A DNA stretch of 62,594 nucleotides from Shewanella indica (GTDB lineage Bacteria; Pseudomonadota; Gammaproteobacteria; Enterobacterales; Shewanellaceae), in contig NZ_NIJK01000021.1 of assembly GCF_002836975.1 (NCBI RefSeq), positions 1 through 62,594 on the forward strand, given 5' to 3'. The notes under the pieces were generated by a model. It made no database searches, had not been told where the DNA came from, and saw nothing but the letters and a program-made list of their open reading frames with translations. The translations under genes and the position numbers were made by a program. This document shows, in pieces, positions 16,451 through 23,926 of this stretch. Every line of letters starts with the position of its first letter. The stretch's first letter is position 1.

Positions 16451-16451
16451 A

Positions 16452-16664
16452 TTAACCGTTAGCTTTGAGAATGTCGTACAGCTGTTCTTTCAGCTCCAGT
16501 TTGCGCTTTTTCATCTCTTTGACTTCTTGGGTATATTCACTGGAAAGCTGCTGCTCCTTATTCTTTATCTCTTTATCCAGCAGATTGTGTTCATCAAAAA
16601 GCTTCTGAAAATGGCTATCGCTGCTCTTGAGACTGGTGATCAGATCGCGGTATTCCGGAAACAT
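16452..16664 (-). CDS. ydcH: YdcH-family small protein (DUF465)
   Basis: 70 residues, beginning MFPEYRDLITSLKSSDSHFQKLFDEHNLLDKE. The family signature is the FxxLFDEHNxLDxEI stretch followed by a highly charged coiled coil (KNKEQQLSSEYTQEVKEMKKRKLELKEQLYDIL). AGGAGTGCACC precedes the ATG. YdcH-like proteins are widespread small cytosolic proteins of unknown role. It is divergent from udp, with 307 bp between the starts; that gap shows no other gene. Confidence 0.9.
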   Translation of the reverse strand: MFPEYRDLITSLKSSDSHFQKLFDEHNLLDKEIKNKEQQLSSEYTQEVKEMKKRKLELKEQLYDILKANG

Positions 16665-16971
16665 TGGTGCACTCCTGTTGGCTGGGGGATTATTGTTAAC
16701 CCTAACCTGTTTGGGATGACGAATATGTGACCTTGATCAATGGAAAGATTAACCGTTTGGTGGAGGTGAGTGAGGCCTTTTACTGCTATGCTTTCGAACA
16801 ATCTGTTGTAAAACCAGTCAGACAATCGTAGCAAACTTGGTAACTCTGTTACGGCTGATTATTTAATTATTGCCGTAAAATCTGTGATCAAGTTAATCTT
16901 ATCCGCTTCCATACTGGGATAGAGTCTCGGTAAGACGAATTTTATAATCAAAATTGAAAGGGGTTTTCACT

Positions 16972-17730
16972 ATGGCTGATGTATTTCACTTGGGTTTGAC
17001 CAAGCAGATGTTGGATGGCGCCACACTGGCTATCGTGCCTGGCGATCCTGAACGAGTTAAACGTATCGCTGAACTGATGGACAAGCCGACTTTCCTGGCC
17101 AGCCATCGTGAGTACACCAGTTATCTGGCTTATCTTGATGGTAAGCCGGTAGTGATTTGCTCTACCGGTATCGGTGGTCCTTCGACTTCCATCGCGGTGG
17201 AGGAATTGGCGCAACTGGGAGTTAATACTTTCCTGCGTGTCGGTACCACAGGTGCAATTCAGCCTCACGTAAATGTGGGTGATGTGATTGTGACTCAGGC
17301 TTCTGTGCGTCTCGATGGTGCCAGTTTGCACTTTGCGCCAATGGAGTTCCCTGCTGTGGCTAACTTCGAATGTACCACAGCCATGGTTGCCGCCTGTCGT
17401 GATGCCGGTATTGAACCACACATTGGGGTTACTGCCTCATCTGATACCTTCTACCCGGGTCAGGAACGCTATGATACCGTTAGTGGTCGGGTAACCCGCC
17501 GTTTTGCCGGTTCAATGAAAGAGTGGCAGGAAATGGGCGTACTCAATTATGAAATGGAGTCTGCGACTCTGTTCACCATGTGTGCCTCTCAAGGCTGGCG
17601 CGCCGCTTGTGTCGCCGGTGTGATTGTCAACCGTACCCAGCAAGAGATCCCCAATGAGGCAACCATGAAACAAACTGAAGTCAGTGCGGTTTCCATTGTG
17701 GTCAACGCCGCCAGAAAACTGCTGGCCTGA
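16972..17730 (+). CDS. udp: Uridine phosphorylase
   Basis: 252 residues from the ATG at 16972 ([14 protein letters not shown]); AAAGGGG lies upstream. An earlier in-frame ATG adds six unrelated residues. Very close to E. coli Udp: [27 protein letters not shown] (phosphate-site Arg), [53 protein letters not shown] and [18 protein letters not shown]. It cleaves uridine with phosphate to uracil and ribose-1-phosphate. Next to a Tsx-like channel, it suggests a nucleoside-scavenging locus. A weak CRP-like half-site (TGTGATCA at 16883) is upstream. Confidence 0.97.
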   Translation: MADVFHLGLTKQMLDGATLAIVPGDPERVKRIAELMDKPTFLASHREYTSYLAYLDGKPVVICSTGIGGPSTSIAVEELAQLGVNTFLRVGTTGAIQPHVNVGDVIVTQASVRLDGASLHFAPMEFPAVANFECTTAMVAACRDAGIEPHIGVTASSDTFYPGQERYDTVSGRVTRRFAGSMKEWQEMGVLNYEMESATLFTMCASQGWRAACVAGVIVNRTQQEIPNEATMKQTEVSAVSIVVNAARKLLA

Positions 17731-17744
17731 TTAGGTAAAAATGG

Positions 17745-17771
17745 AAAAGGCGCTCACTGAGCGCCTTTTTA
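17745..17771 (+). terminator. Terminator after udp
   Basis: AAAAGGCGCTC (17745-17755) pairs with GAGCGCCTTTT (17759-17769), ending in a T-run. The A-rich left arm lets it work for the convergent channel gene as well. Confidence 0.88.
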
Positions 17772-17788
17772 ATGAATCATGATCCGGC

Positions 17789-18541
17789 TCAGAAATGATA
17801 TTGAGCTATCACCGAATAGGTGTTCTGGTCGACACCGTCCACACCATACTTGTTCTGCCAGTAATCGTACTCGATACCTACCAGAAACTTATCCTTCTTG
17901 GCTTCACCAAAAAGCACTGCGCCCAGGTCGTATTTGATCTGGGGGTTGATATGGATATTTTCTTTATAGCCGTCTTCATCGGCGGCAAATACCCAGTCGA
18001 TAAAGCCATCGAAGACAATCTTGCTGTTGCCCACGGGAATGTCCATGCGGAACACAGGAGTCAACTGCCAGCCATCGCTGATATTGGCACTGTTTTGGGC
18101 GTCACGGCGATAGGTGTTCAGCTGGAAATAGGTGAAGTAGGGCAGCTTGAGGTCCATACCTATACCGTAGAGCAGTGTTTCCACCGGGCCTTCGCCCTCT
18201 TCGAGTGTCAGCGCCAGTGACAGATCTGTCACTGGGCCAAAACCCACAGGTTTGCCGAGAATTTTACCGGCGCTGAAGCGAGTAGAGATCTCGCCATAGG
18301 TGGTGCTGTCCTTACCGCCATTGTGGCCGTTGAAATTGATAAAGTCCTGAAACACAAACCAATCGCCGTATTTCCAACCGCCGGCGGTTTCCAGGGTAAA
18401 AGTGGTTTGCTTATCCGATGGTGCCAGGTCGTAATCCTGGCCATAGAGCGCAGTGATATTGACGTCCCACCATTGCACCAGAGGTTCGCTGAATGCTTGA
18501 GGTGAGAACAACAGAGCTGCGCACAGGCAGATTTTTTTCAT
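17789..18541 (-). CDS. Tsx/OmpK-type nucleoside-specific outer-membrane channel
   Basis: 250 residues from the ATG at 18541. A signal peptide MKKICLCAALLFSPQAFS-E precedes a beta-barrel of alternating aromatic strands. VQWWDVNITALYG near the mature N-terminus and the terminal strand TYSVIAQYHF (ending in Phe, as needed for BAM recognition) fit the Tsx channel family, as does GIEYDYWQNKYGVDG. The open frame extends 22 codons further without a signal-like start. Convergent with udp, so import of nucleosides followed by phosphorolysis is plausible. A LacI-family-type operator lies 60 bp upstream. OmpK-like phage receptors are in the same family. Confidence 0.8.
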   Translation of the reverse strand: MKKICLCAALLFSPQAFSEPLVQWWDVNITALYGQDYDLAPSDKQTTFTLETAGGWKYGDWFVFQDFINFNGHNGGKDSTTYGEISTRFSAGKILGKPVGFGPVTDLSLALTLEEGEGPVETLLYGIGMDLKLPYFTYFQLNTYRRDAQNSANISDGWQLTPVFRMDIPVGNSKIVFDGFIDWVFAADEDGYKENIHINPQIKYDLGAVLFGEAKKDKFLVGIEYDYWQNKYGVDGVDQNTYSVIAQYHF

Positions 18542-18600
18542 CTTAGAGTATCCCTTTGGTAGAGTCAGAAGCAGTTTGCTGTTGTGCCGGCGGCTATCTG

Positions 18601-18620
18601 TTGGCAAAACGTTTTACCAA
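18601..18620 (-). promoter_or_regulatory. LacI-family-type operator before the Tsx-like gene
   Basis: TTGGCAAAACGTTTTACCAA is a 20-bp palindrome with one mismatched pair, centred on CpG, the hallmark of LacI/PurR/CytR-family operators. It lies 60 bp upstream of the channel start, where a repressor would act. The rest of the 18542-18952 gap holds AT-rich sequence and no supportable gene. Confidence 0.55.
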
Positions 18621-18872
18621 GGCTGAATTCTGTGATTCGATTGCCGGTCAAAAAGCCATGGCAATATAGGGAAAAATCGCGTTGGACTCAAAGCTTTTTT
18701 AACTGGCAGAAATACTTGTTAATTAATAATATTTTTGTCTTTATTCAATGGCTTAACTTGTATTTTTGGAGCTGTTGATTCGAGGCGGGTTAACAGGGAT
18801 GTAAAGAAAAGTTGAATTTTGTGAGCTGAAAGTCATTTGGTCAGCGAATCCTGAAGGTATCAATTGATTCAA

Positions 18873-18891
18873 GGTGACATATTATGTCGCC
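18873..18891 (+). promoter_or_regulatory. Palindrome upstream of the NfeD-SPFH operon
   Basis: GGTGACATATTATGTCGCC is a near-perfect inverted repeat with the core GACATATTATGTC (18876-18888), 62 bp before nfeD. The same 13-bp core recurs at 21674-21686, ahead of the PH-domain gene, so a shared regulator is likely. Confidence 0.5.
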
Positions 18892-18952
18892 AAGGGATGC
18901 AACTGCTGATATAGTGCCAAGATGGACACTTGATTTCTGGGGGGAGGGATAT

Positions 18953-19414
18953 ATGGCGTCTTCGGATCCCATGCTTTATTGGGCCTTAATCGGTATAGTG
19001 CTGATGCTGGCTGAACTGATACTGCCTGGCGGGATAGTGGTATTTCTCGGTGCTGCCTGTTTATTGGTAGCCGGGGCTATCTGGGTGGGTTTAGTCGAGG
19101 GCTGGGCACAAAGCCTGACCCTGTGGTTTATCTCCTCAATCGTCTTGCTGTTGAGCTTCAGGCAACTGACTCAACGTTTGGTGGGAGGCGACTCTCACGT
19201 TGGCAATACCGACGAGGAGCTGGATCTGTTTAATCTGCCGGCCCAGGTCAAGGAAACCATTGGGCCGGGTGAAAAAACCGGTCGCATCGAATTTCAGGGG
19301 GCGGATTGGCCCGCACTGGGAGACGGCTCGGAGATCCCGGTCGGCACCAGAGTGAAGGTTATCTGTCGCGATAATATTGCTCTGGTAGTGGAACCACTCG
19401 ACGACTCTGAATAA
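18953..19414 (+). CDS. NfeD-family membrane protein
   Basis: 153 residues from the ATG at 18953, preceded by GGGGGGAGGG. Two or three N-terminal helices (MLYWALIGIVLMLAELILPGG, IVVFLGAACLLVAGAIWVGL, LWFISSIVLLLSF) lead to a C-terminal soluble OB-fold domain (about residues 95-150) with GRIEFQGADWPALGDGSEIPVGTRVKV, the typical NfeD sequence. This is the short NfeD form without a ClpP-like protease. It leads an operon with two SPFH proteins; NfeD and stomatin-like proteins act together in membrane microdomains. Known E. coli parallel: ybbK-ybbL (qmcA). Confidence 0.9.
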   Translation: MASSDPMLYWALIGIVLMLAELILPGGIVVFLGAACLLVAGAIWVGLVEGWAQSLTLWFISSIVLLLSFRQLTQRLVGGDSHVGNTDEELDLFNLPAQVKETIGPGEKTGRIEFQGADWPALGDGSEIPVGTRVKVICRDNIALVVEPLDDSE

Positions 19415-19436
19415 TCAATCAAGCAGGAAGGACTCT

Positions 19437-20363
19437 ATGTTTGCATTTACCATTTTTATACTTTTTGTTCTGTTCATTCTCTATAAGCTGATGTTGATTG
19501 TGCCCATGCGTGAGGTGCATGTCATTGAGCGTCTGGGGAAATTCCGTACTGTACTGCAGCCGGGCTTTCACTTTTTAATTCCCTTCTTCGATCGAGTCGC
19601 TTATCGACACGATACCCGTGAGCAGGTGCTTGATGTACCGCCACAGAGCTGTATTTCCAAGGACAATATCCAGCTGGAAGTCGACGGCCTGGTTTATCTC
19701 AAGGTGATGGACGGCAAACTGGCCAGCTATGGTATTGAAGACTATCGTCTGGCGGCGGTAAACCTGGCACAAACCACAATGCGTTCCGAGATAGGTAAAC
19801 TGACTCTGAGCCAAACCTTTTCCGAGCGAGATGCGCTCAACGAGGCGATTGTCCGCGAAATCGACAAGGCGTCCGATCCCTGGGGGATCAAGATGCTCAG
19901 ATATGAGATCAAAAATATCAGCCCATCCAGGCATGTGATCCACACCCTGGAGAAGCAGATGGAAGCCGAGCGTCGCAAGCGCGCCGAAATCACCCTGGCC
20001 AGCGCCGAGAAAGAGGCGATGATCAACCTGTCTCAGGGTGAGCGTCAGGAAGCGATTAACATCTCAGAGGGCCAGAAACAGAAGCGCATCAATGAGGCTC
20101 AGGGTACGGCGCAGGAGATTGCGATTGTTGCCAATGCCCAGGCCGAGAGTATGGCCATGGTTGCCAAGGCGCTGGCGGTCAACGGCGGTAATGAGGCGAT
20201 GAACATGCAGCTGAAGGAACAGTTTATCGAACAGGTCGGTGAGATATTGCAGAAGGCGGATATTTCCGTGGTTCCTACCGAATTGGCAAAGATGGAAGGT
20301 TTTTTCGAGGGTATTCAGCAAGTCAGCAATACAGCTGCCGGTAGCAAAGGAGCGCGCAAATGA
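19437..20363 (+). CDS. SPFH/Band 7 (stomatin-like) protein, first copy
   Basis: 308 residues. An N-terminal membrane helix (FAFTIFILFVLFILYKLMLI) is followed by the Band 7 domain from about residue 25: PMREVHVIERLGKFRTVLQPG, DNIQLEVDGLVYLKV, and YEIKNISP near residue 160. A long charged coiled coil (EKQMEAERRKRAEITLASAEKE) follows and a C-terminal oligomerisation region. This is the stomatin/QmcA pattern of membrane-scaffold proteins. CAGGAAGGA precedes the ATG. Its stop overlaps the next gene by ATGA, giving coupled translation with a paralogue. Confidence 0.93.
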   Translation: MFAFTIFILFVLFILYKLMLIVPMREVHVIERLGKFRTVLQPGFHFLIPFFDRVAYRHDTREQVLDVPPQSCISKDNIQLEVDGLVYLKVMDGKLASYGIEDYRLAAVNLAQTTMRSEIGKLTLSQTFSERDALNEAIVREIDKASDPWGIKMLRYEIKNISPSRHVIHTLEKQMEAERRKRAEITLASAEKEAMINLSQGERQEAINISEGQKQKRINEAQGTAQEIAIVANAQAESMAMVAKALAVNGGNEAMNMQLKEQFIEQVGEILQKADISVVPTELAKMEGFFEGIQQVSNTAAGSKGARK

Positions 20364-21316
20364 ATCTGGGACAGATAGATACCGACATGATAGTACTGGG
20401 GATCTGGGGGCTTATCTTCCTGATCTTTATCGTCAAGCTGTTTCAGTCGATTCGCTTGGTGCCAACTAAATCTGCCTATATCGTGGAGCGTTTGGGTAAA
20501 TATCATATGACCCTGGATGCCGGTTTCCATGCGCTGCTGCCATTTATTGATAAGGTTGCCTATATCCATGACCTTAAAGAAGAAACCATAGATGTACCGC
20601 CTCAGGAATGTTTCTCCAGCGATGAAGTGAATGTCGAAGTCGATGGGGTTATCTATATTTCTGTGGTGGACCCGGTTAAAGCCAGCTACGGGGTAACCGA
20701 TTACCGTTATGCTGCGATTCAGCTGGCGCAAACAACCACTCGCTCTGTGATAGGTACTCTGGAGCTGGACCGCACCTTTGAAGAGCGCGACTTGATTAGT
20801 GCCAAGGTGGTAGAGGTACTGGATCAGGCCGGTGCCACCTGGGGGATTCGGGTGCATAGATATGAGATCAAGAATATTACGCCGCCGGAAACCGTGAAAA
20901 ACGCCATGGAGATGCAGGTCAATGCCGAGCGTGAACGCCGGGCATTGCTGGCCAAGAGTGAAGGCGATAAGCAGAGTAAGATCAATCGCTCCGAGGGTTT
21001 GAAGCAGGAGATGATTAACCACTCAGAGGGTGAGATGCAGCGCCGAATCAACGAGGCCGAAGGTAAGGCCGAGGAGATACTGGCGATTGCCCGCGCTACA
21101 GCAGGTTCGATAGAGAAGTTGGCCGAAGTGATCGCTGCGCCCGGTGGCAAAAACGCACTGCGGATGCAACTGGGTGAGCAGTATCTGGCGCAGCTCAGTG
21201 GTCTGAGCAAGCCAGGCAGTAAGATAGTCTTGCCGGGGAACATGGTGGACTTTGAATCCTGGATGGCCTCAATCGGGCTGACTGAAGAGAATGATACCAT
21301 TCCACCCAGGAGTTAA
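20360..21316 (+). CDS. SPFH/Band 7 (stomatin-like) protein, second copy
   Basis: 318 residues, paralogous to the preceding gene over its whole length: an N-terminal helix (VLGIWGLIFLIFIVKLFQSI), then VPTKSAYIVERLGKYHMTLDAGFH, DEVNVEVDGVIYISV, HRYEIKNITPPETV and a coiled coil (AERERRALLAKSEGDKQSKI). The two are alike in layout but clearly diverged. The start overlaps the previous stop (ATGA). Together with NfeD they probably form hetero-oligomeric cages or rafts at the inner membrane, which is inference from the family. No terminator is visible directly after it. Confidence 0.93.
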   Translation: MNLGQIDTDMIVLGIWGLIFLIFIVKLFQSIRLVPTKSAYIVERLGKYHMTLDAGFHALLPFIDKVAYIHDLKEETIDVPPQECFSSDEVNVEVDGVIYISVVDPVKASYGVTDYRYAAIQLAQTTTRSVIGTLELDRTFEERDLISAKVVEVLDQAGATWGIRVHRYEIKNITPPETVKNAMEMQVNAERERRALLAKSEGDKQSKINRSEGLKQEMINHSEGEMQRRINEAEGKAEEILAIARATAGSIEKLAEVIAAPGGKNALRMQLGEQYLAQLSGLSKPGSKIVLPGNMVDFESWMASIGLTEENDTIPPRS

Positions 21317-21736
21317 TTTAATCCTCTAAGAATGGAAAGGTGGGGATGCGGCTAAGGATATACATTGTCCGGCGCCGTATCCGTGCCCGTTTGATGCGTC
21401 TTGCAGGTACTTGTCAGCCACGTGATTATTTACCAGATTGTTTAGTTCTAGGTTTTTGCTTGCGACTCGAATGAGTGCCGTAGTTTCCGGTAGTGTAAAC
21501 ATACTCCAAAGTTGCTGGGTCATGGATTCTGTTTATATATCAATCCCCTGCATTTTAAAATTATCCACTCCTTCTTTGAATTAAAGTCTTGCAGACCACA
21601 TTAAGGCCCTGTTCTGGCTTTGATTTCAGTTTTAGTCGGGCAGCGTTTTTTATTACTGCGAGATTTTATTTTTGACATATTATGTCTTTCAAACCTAAGC
21701 TAAGGCCACTTATGCCTATCCATTAAGGAGCAAGAG
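21317..21736. other. Gene-free stretch with second GACATATTATGTC palindrome
   Basis: 420 bp with no supportable gene; a 65-codon minus-strand frame lacks a ribosome-binding site. At 21674-21686 the palindrome GACATATTATGTC repeats the core seen before nfeD. Here it overlaps TTGACA (21672-21677), a perfect -35 hexamer with a weak TAAGCT 18 bp further on, 36 bp before the next start. Binding there would block or shape promoter recognition. Confidence 0.5.
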
Positions 21737-22267
21737 ATGAACAGTGGAAGTTACGAGTTGGCGCCATTGACCGGCGTCGCCATTGGCAGCTTTATCGCCT
21801 TGATACTGATGTTGGCGGCTATATTGCTGTTTATCCGCAGGCGAAAGATGCCGACAACGGCCAAAAGCGCCGCCTCGGGTTTGCTGTTGGTAACACTGGC
21901 GGGTTCTGTGTGGGTATTTTGGCAGGCGCAGGCATCCAAGGTGGAATTGACGGCTCAAAGCCTGGTGATCGAGGTGCCTTTCTACGGTCAGAGTCTGGCT
22001 CCTGAGCATCTGCGTATTTCAGAGGCGAAAGTGATTAAGCTCGGCGATGCCAGCGGCCCCAAGCTTGGCATGCGTACCCAGGGTATAGGCCTGCCCGGTT
22101 ACACCCTGGGGTGGTATCGGCTCAATGATGGCAGCAAAGCGTTTGTGGCTCTGACGGAAAAAGACAGCGTTTTGTTGTTGCCGACCGACCTTGGTTACAG
22201 CCTGTTGCTGAGTATGCCTGAAGCGGAGAGTTTGCTTAAGGGACTGGGGCAGAACCTGCCGGGATAA
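21737..22267 (+). CDS. Membrane protein with bacterial PH-like domain
   Basis: 176 residues with AAGGAG before the ATG. Two N-terminal helices (LTGVAIGSFIALILMLAAILLFI and ASGLLLVTLAGSVWVFW) are separated by a short basic loop RRRKMPTTAK. The C-terminal domain from about residue 70 (LTAQSLVIEVPFYGQSLAPEHLRISEAKVIKL ... GYTLGWYRLNDGSKAFVALTEK) fits the bPH_5 type of bacterial pleckstrin-homology domain, which follows membrane anchors in many envelope proteins. Function unknown. The shared upstream palindrome suggests co-regulation with the NfeD-SPFH unit, so a role in membrane stress is a reasonable inference. Confidence 0.75.
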   Translation: MNSGSYELAPLTGVAIGSFIALILMLAAILLFIRRRKMPTTAKSAASGLLLVTLAGSVWVFWQAQASKVELTAQSLVIEVPFYGQSLAPEHLRISEAKVIKLGDASGPKLGMRTQGIGLPGYTLGWYRLNDGSKAFVALTEKDSVLLLPTDLGYSLLLSMPEAESLLKGLGQNLPG

Positions 22268-22282
22268 ACGTTGAATATTGCC

Positions 22283-22320
22283 AACCGGCCCGGAAACTCC
22301 ATCCGGGCCGGTTGTGTTTG
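22283..22320. terminator. Bidirectional terminator between the PH-domain gene and rarD
   Basis: AACCGGCCCGG (22283-22293) pairs perfectly with CCGGGCCGGTT (22303-22313), followed by GTGTTTG. It lies between convergent genes. Confidence 0.75.
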
Positions 22321-23205
22321 TTACCTGCGAGAGCGTTTTTGCAGCATATCCAAAGTAAACACCACCAGGGCGGCCCAGATAAAGCCGAAGGTAATGCTCT
22401 TTTCGATATCGAAGGGTTCATCGAACAGGGTCACCGCCATGATAAACATGATGCTGGGGCCAATGTACTGGAAGAAGCCCAGCATGATCAGCGGGATCCG
22501 CACTGCCGCACCGGCAAAACACAGCAAGGGGATGGTGGTGATGATACCGGCGGCCATCAACAGCAGGTTGAGATCCCAACTGTTGCTGAGCATGCTGGCG
22601 CCGGCTTCACCGCCGCCCAGTAGTAAAAAGCCCAGCGCTGCCGGCATTAACACCGCGGTTTCGACCAAAAGGCCTGTCTTGGCGTCGACATTGACCTTCT
22701 TGCGCAGCAGGGCGTAGAAACCGAAGGAGGCTGCGAGCCCCAGGGATACCAGCGGAATCGAACCGAAGGAAACCAGCTGGATCACCACCCCGGCAGCGGC
22801 AAGCGATACCGCAACCCATTGCAGTTTTCCGAGTCGCTCCCCCAGAAACAGCATGCCGAGCATCACATTGAACAACGGGTTGATAAAGTAGCCCAGGCTG
22901 GCATCCAGCATATGATCATTGTTGACCGCCCAGATAAACAGCAGCCAGTTACCGGCGATAAGAATCGAAGTCAGCAGCAGTACCGCCAACTGTTTTGGGC
23001 GCTTGAGCAACAGCCTGAGCTGTCCGAAACCACCGATAAACTGCATCAGGATCCCCATAAAGACGAAGGACCAGATGATGCGGTGCAATAGGATCTCGGG
23101 GGCCGAGACATGATGCAACAACTTGAAGTACAGCGGCGCAAAGCCCCAAAAAATATAAGCGCAAAGGGCGAGAATGACCCCCTTGCGGTATTCGGTTTCA
23201 GGCAT
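22321..23205 (-). CDS. rarD: RarD-family EamA transporter
   Basis: 294 residues, ten predicted helices, starting MPETEYRKGVILALCAYIFWGFAPLYFKLL. The pattern matches E. coli RarD (chloramphenicol-sensitive protein): HRIIWSFVFMGIL, NWLLFIWAVNNDHMLDASLGYFINPL and GFFQYIGPSIMFIMAV. It is a DMT-superfamily permease of unknown substrate. Its neighbours yigI and recQ are the same as in the E. coli rarD-yigI-pldA-recQ segment, although pldA is missing here. It may be cotranscribed from yigI, 106 bp upstream. Confidence 0.94.
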   Translation of the reverse strand: MPETEYRKGVILALCAYIFWGFAPLYFKLLHHVSAPEILLHRIIWSFVFMGILMQFIGGFGQLRLLLKRPKQLAVLLLTSILIAGNWLLFIWAVNNDHMLDASLGYFINPLFNVMLGMLFLGERLGKLQWVAVSLAAAGVVIQLVSFGSIPLVSLGLAASFGFYALLRKKVNVDAKTGLLVETAVLMPAALGFLLLGGGEAGASMLSNSWDLNLLLMAAGIITTIPLLCFAGAAVRIPLIMLGFFQYIGPSIMFIMAVTLFDEPFDIEKSITFGFIWAALVVFTLDMLQKRSRR

Positions 23206-23311
23206 AGGTACTACACAATGACGAAAAGGAGAGAAGGGCGATTGTAGGGGGCAAAGCCCCTCGGCTCAAGTTATCGACAACAGATTCAGTGTTTGAGTTT
23301 TAAACAGCCAC

Positions 23312-23776
23312 TCAGCCGACCATGTAAGTCCCTGTACCAAAAGCAATATGGCTGCCTTTTTCATTATGCAGCTCCATTCGACAGACAGAGACCCTGTTGC
23401 CGGCACGGATCACTGTTCCTGTGCCGCTGAAGACTTCTCCCCAGCCGGGGCGCAGATAGTCGACCCTGAGATCTATGGTGCTCAGGGTTTGCAGTCGCTG
23501 TTGCAGCTGCTCCACTGTCCAGTTGTCGCGACTGATAACCAAGCCGGAGAATGCCGTCAGGCCGCCAACCACATCCAGCACGGTTGCGGTAACCCCGCCA
23601 TGGAGTATTTTTTGATGTATGTTGCCGATTAGCTCCGGCTTCATTTTGATCTCCACTTCGACACCAGAGGCGTCGTATCGGCGTATCCCAAGGCCGAGAA
23701 GATTGTGAAAAGGCACATGTTTATCAAATACTTCTGCTACCTTGGCGAGTACTTCGGCTTGAATGTCCTGGCTCAT
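23312..23776 (-). CDS. yigI: YigI-type hot-dog-fold thioesterase
   Basis: 154 residues; AGGAAG precedes the ATG. PaaI-like hot-dog domain: NLLGLGIRRYDASGVEVEIKMKPELIG, then HGGVTATVLDVVGGLTAF (the catalytic-loop HGG motif with the helix), and DYLRPGWGEVFSGTGTVIRAGNRVSVCRMEL. E. coli YigI hydrolyses medium- and long-chain acyl-CoA. Conserved gene neighbourhood with rarD and recQ. No further regulation is visible. Confidence 0.93.
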   Translation of the reverse strand: MSQDIQAEVLAKVAEVFDKHVPFHNLLGLGIRRYDASGVEVEIKMKPELIGNIHQKILHGGVTATVLDVVGGLTAFSGLVISRDNWTVEQLQQRLQTLSTIDLRVDYLRPGWGEVFSGTGTVIRAGNRVSVCRMELHNEKGSHIAFGTGTYMVG

Positions 23777-23926
23777 AGGGCTTCCTGCTGTTGTTGTTTT
23801 TTAGAGCAATCAATCTAACGCTAATATGGCCGTTTGCCTAGTCCAGGCGGAAAAATCCCCTCTTGGCTGGCACTCTGGTGTTGGCTTCATTTAGAATAGC
23901 GGCCTCTTCTTTGGACACAGACAGTC

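Noticed and set aside
16883..16898. CRP site before udp
   Set aside because: The left half TGTGA is perfect but the right half matches at only two positions.
21326..21523. 65-codon minus-strand frame after the second SPFH gene
   Set aside because: No ribosome-binding site before its ATG and no recognisable sequence; kept only as part of the gene-free stretch.
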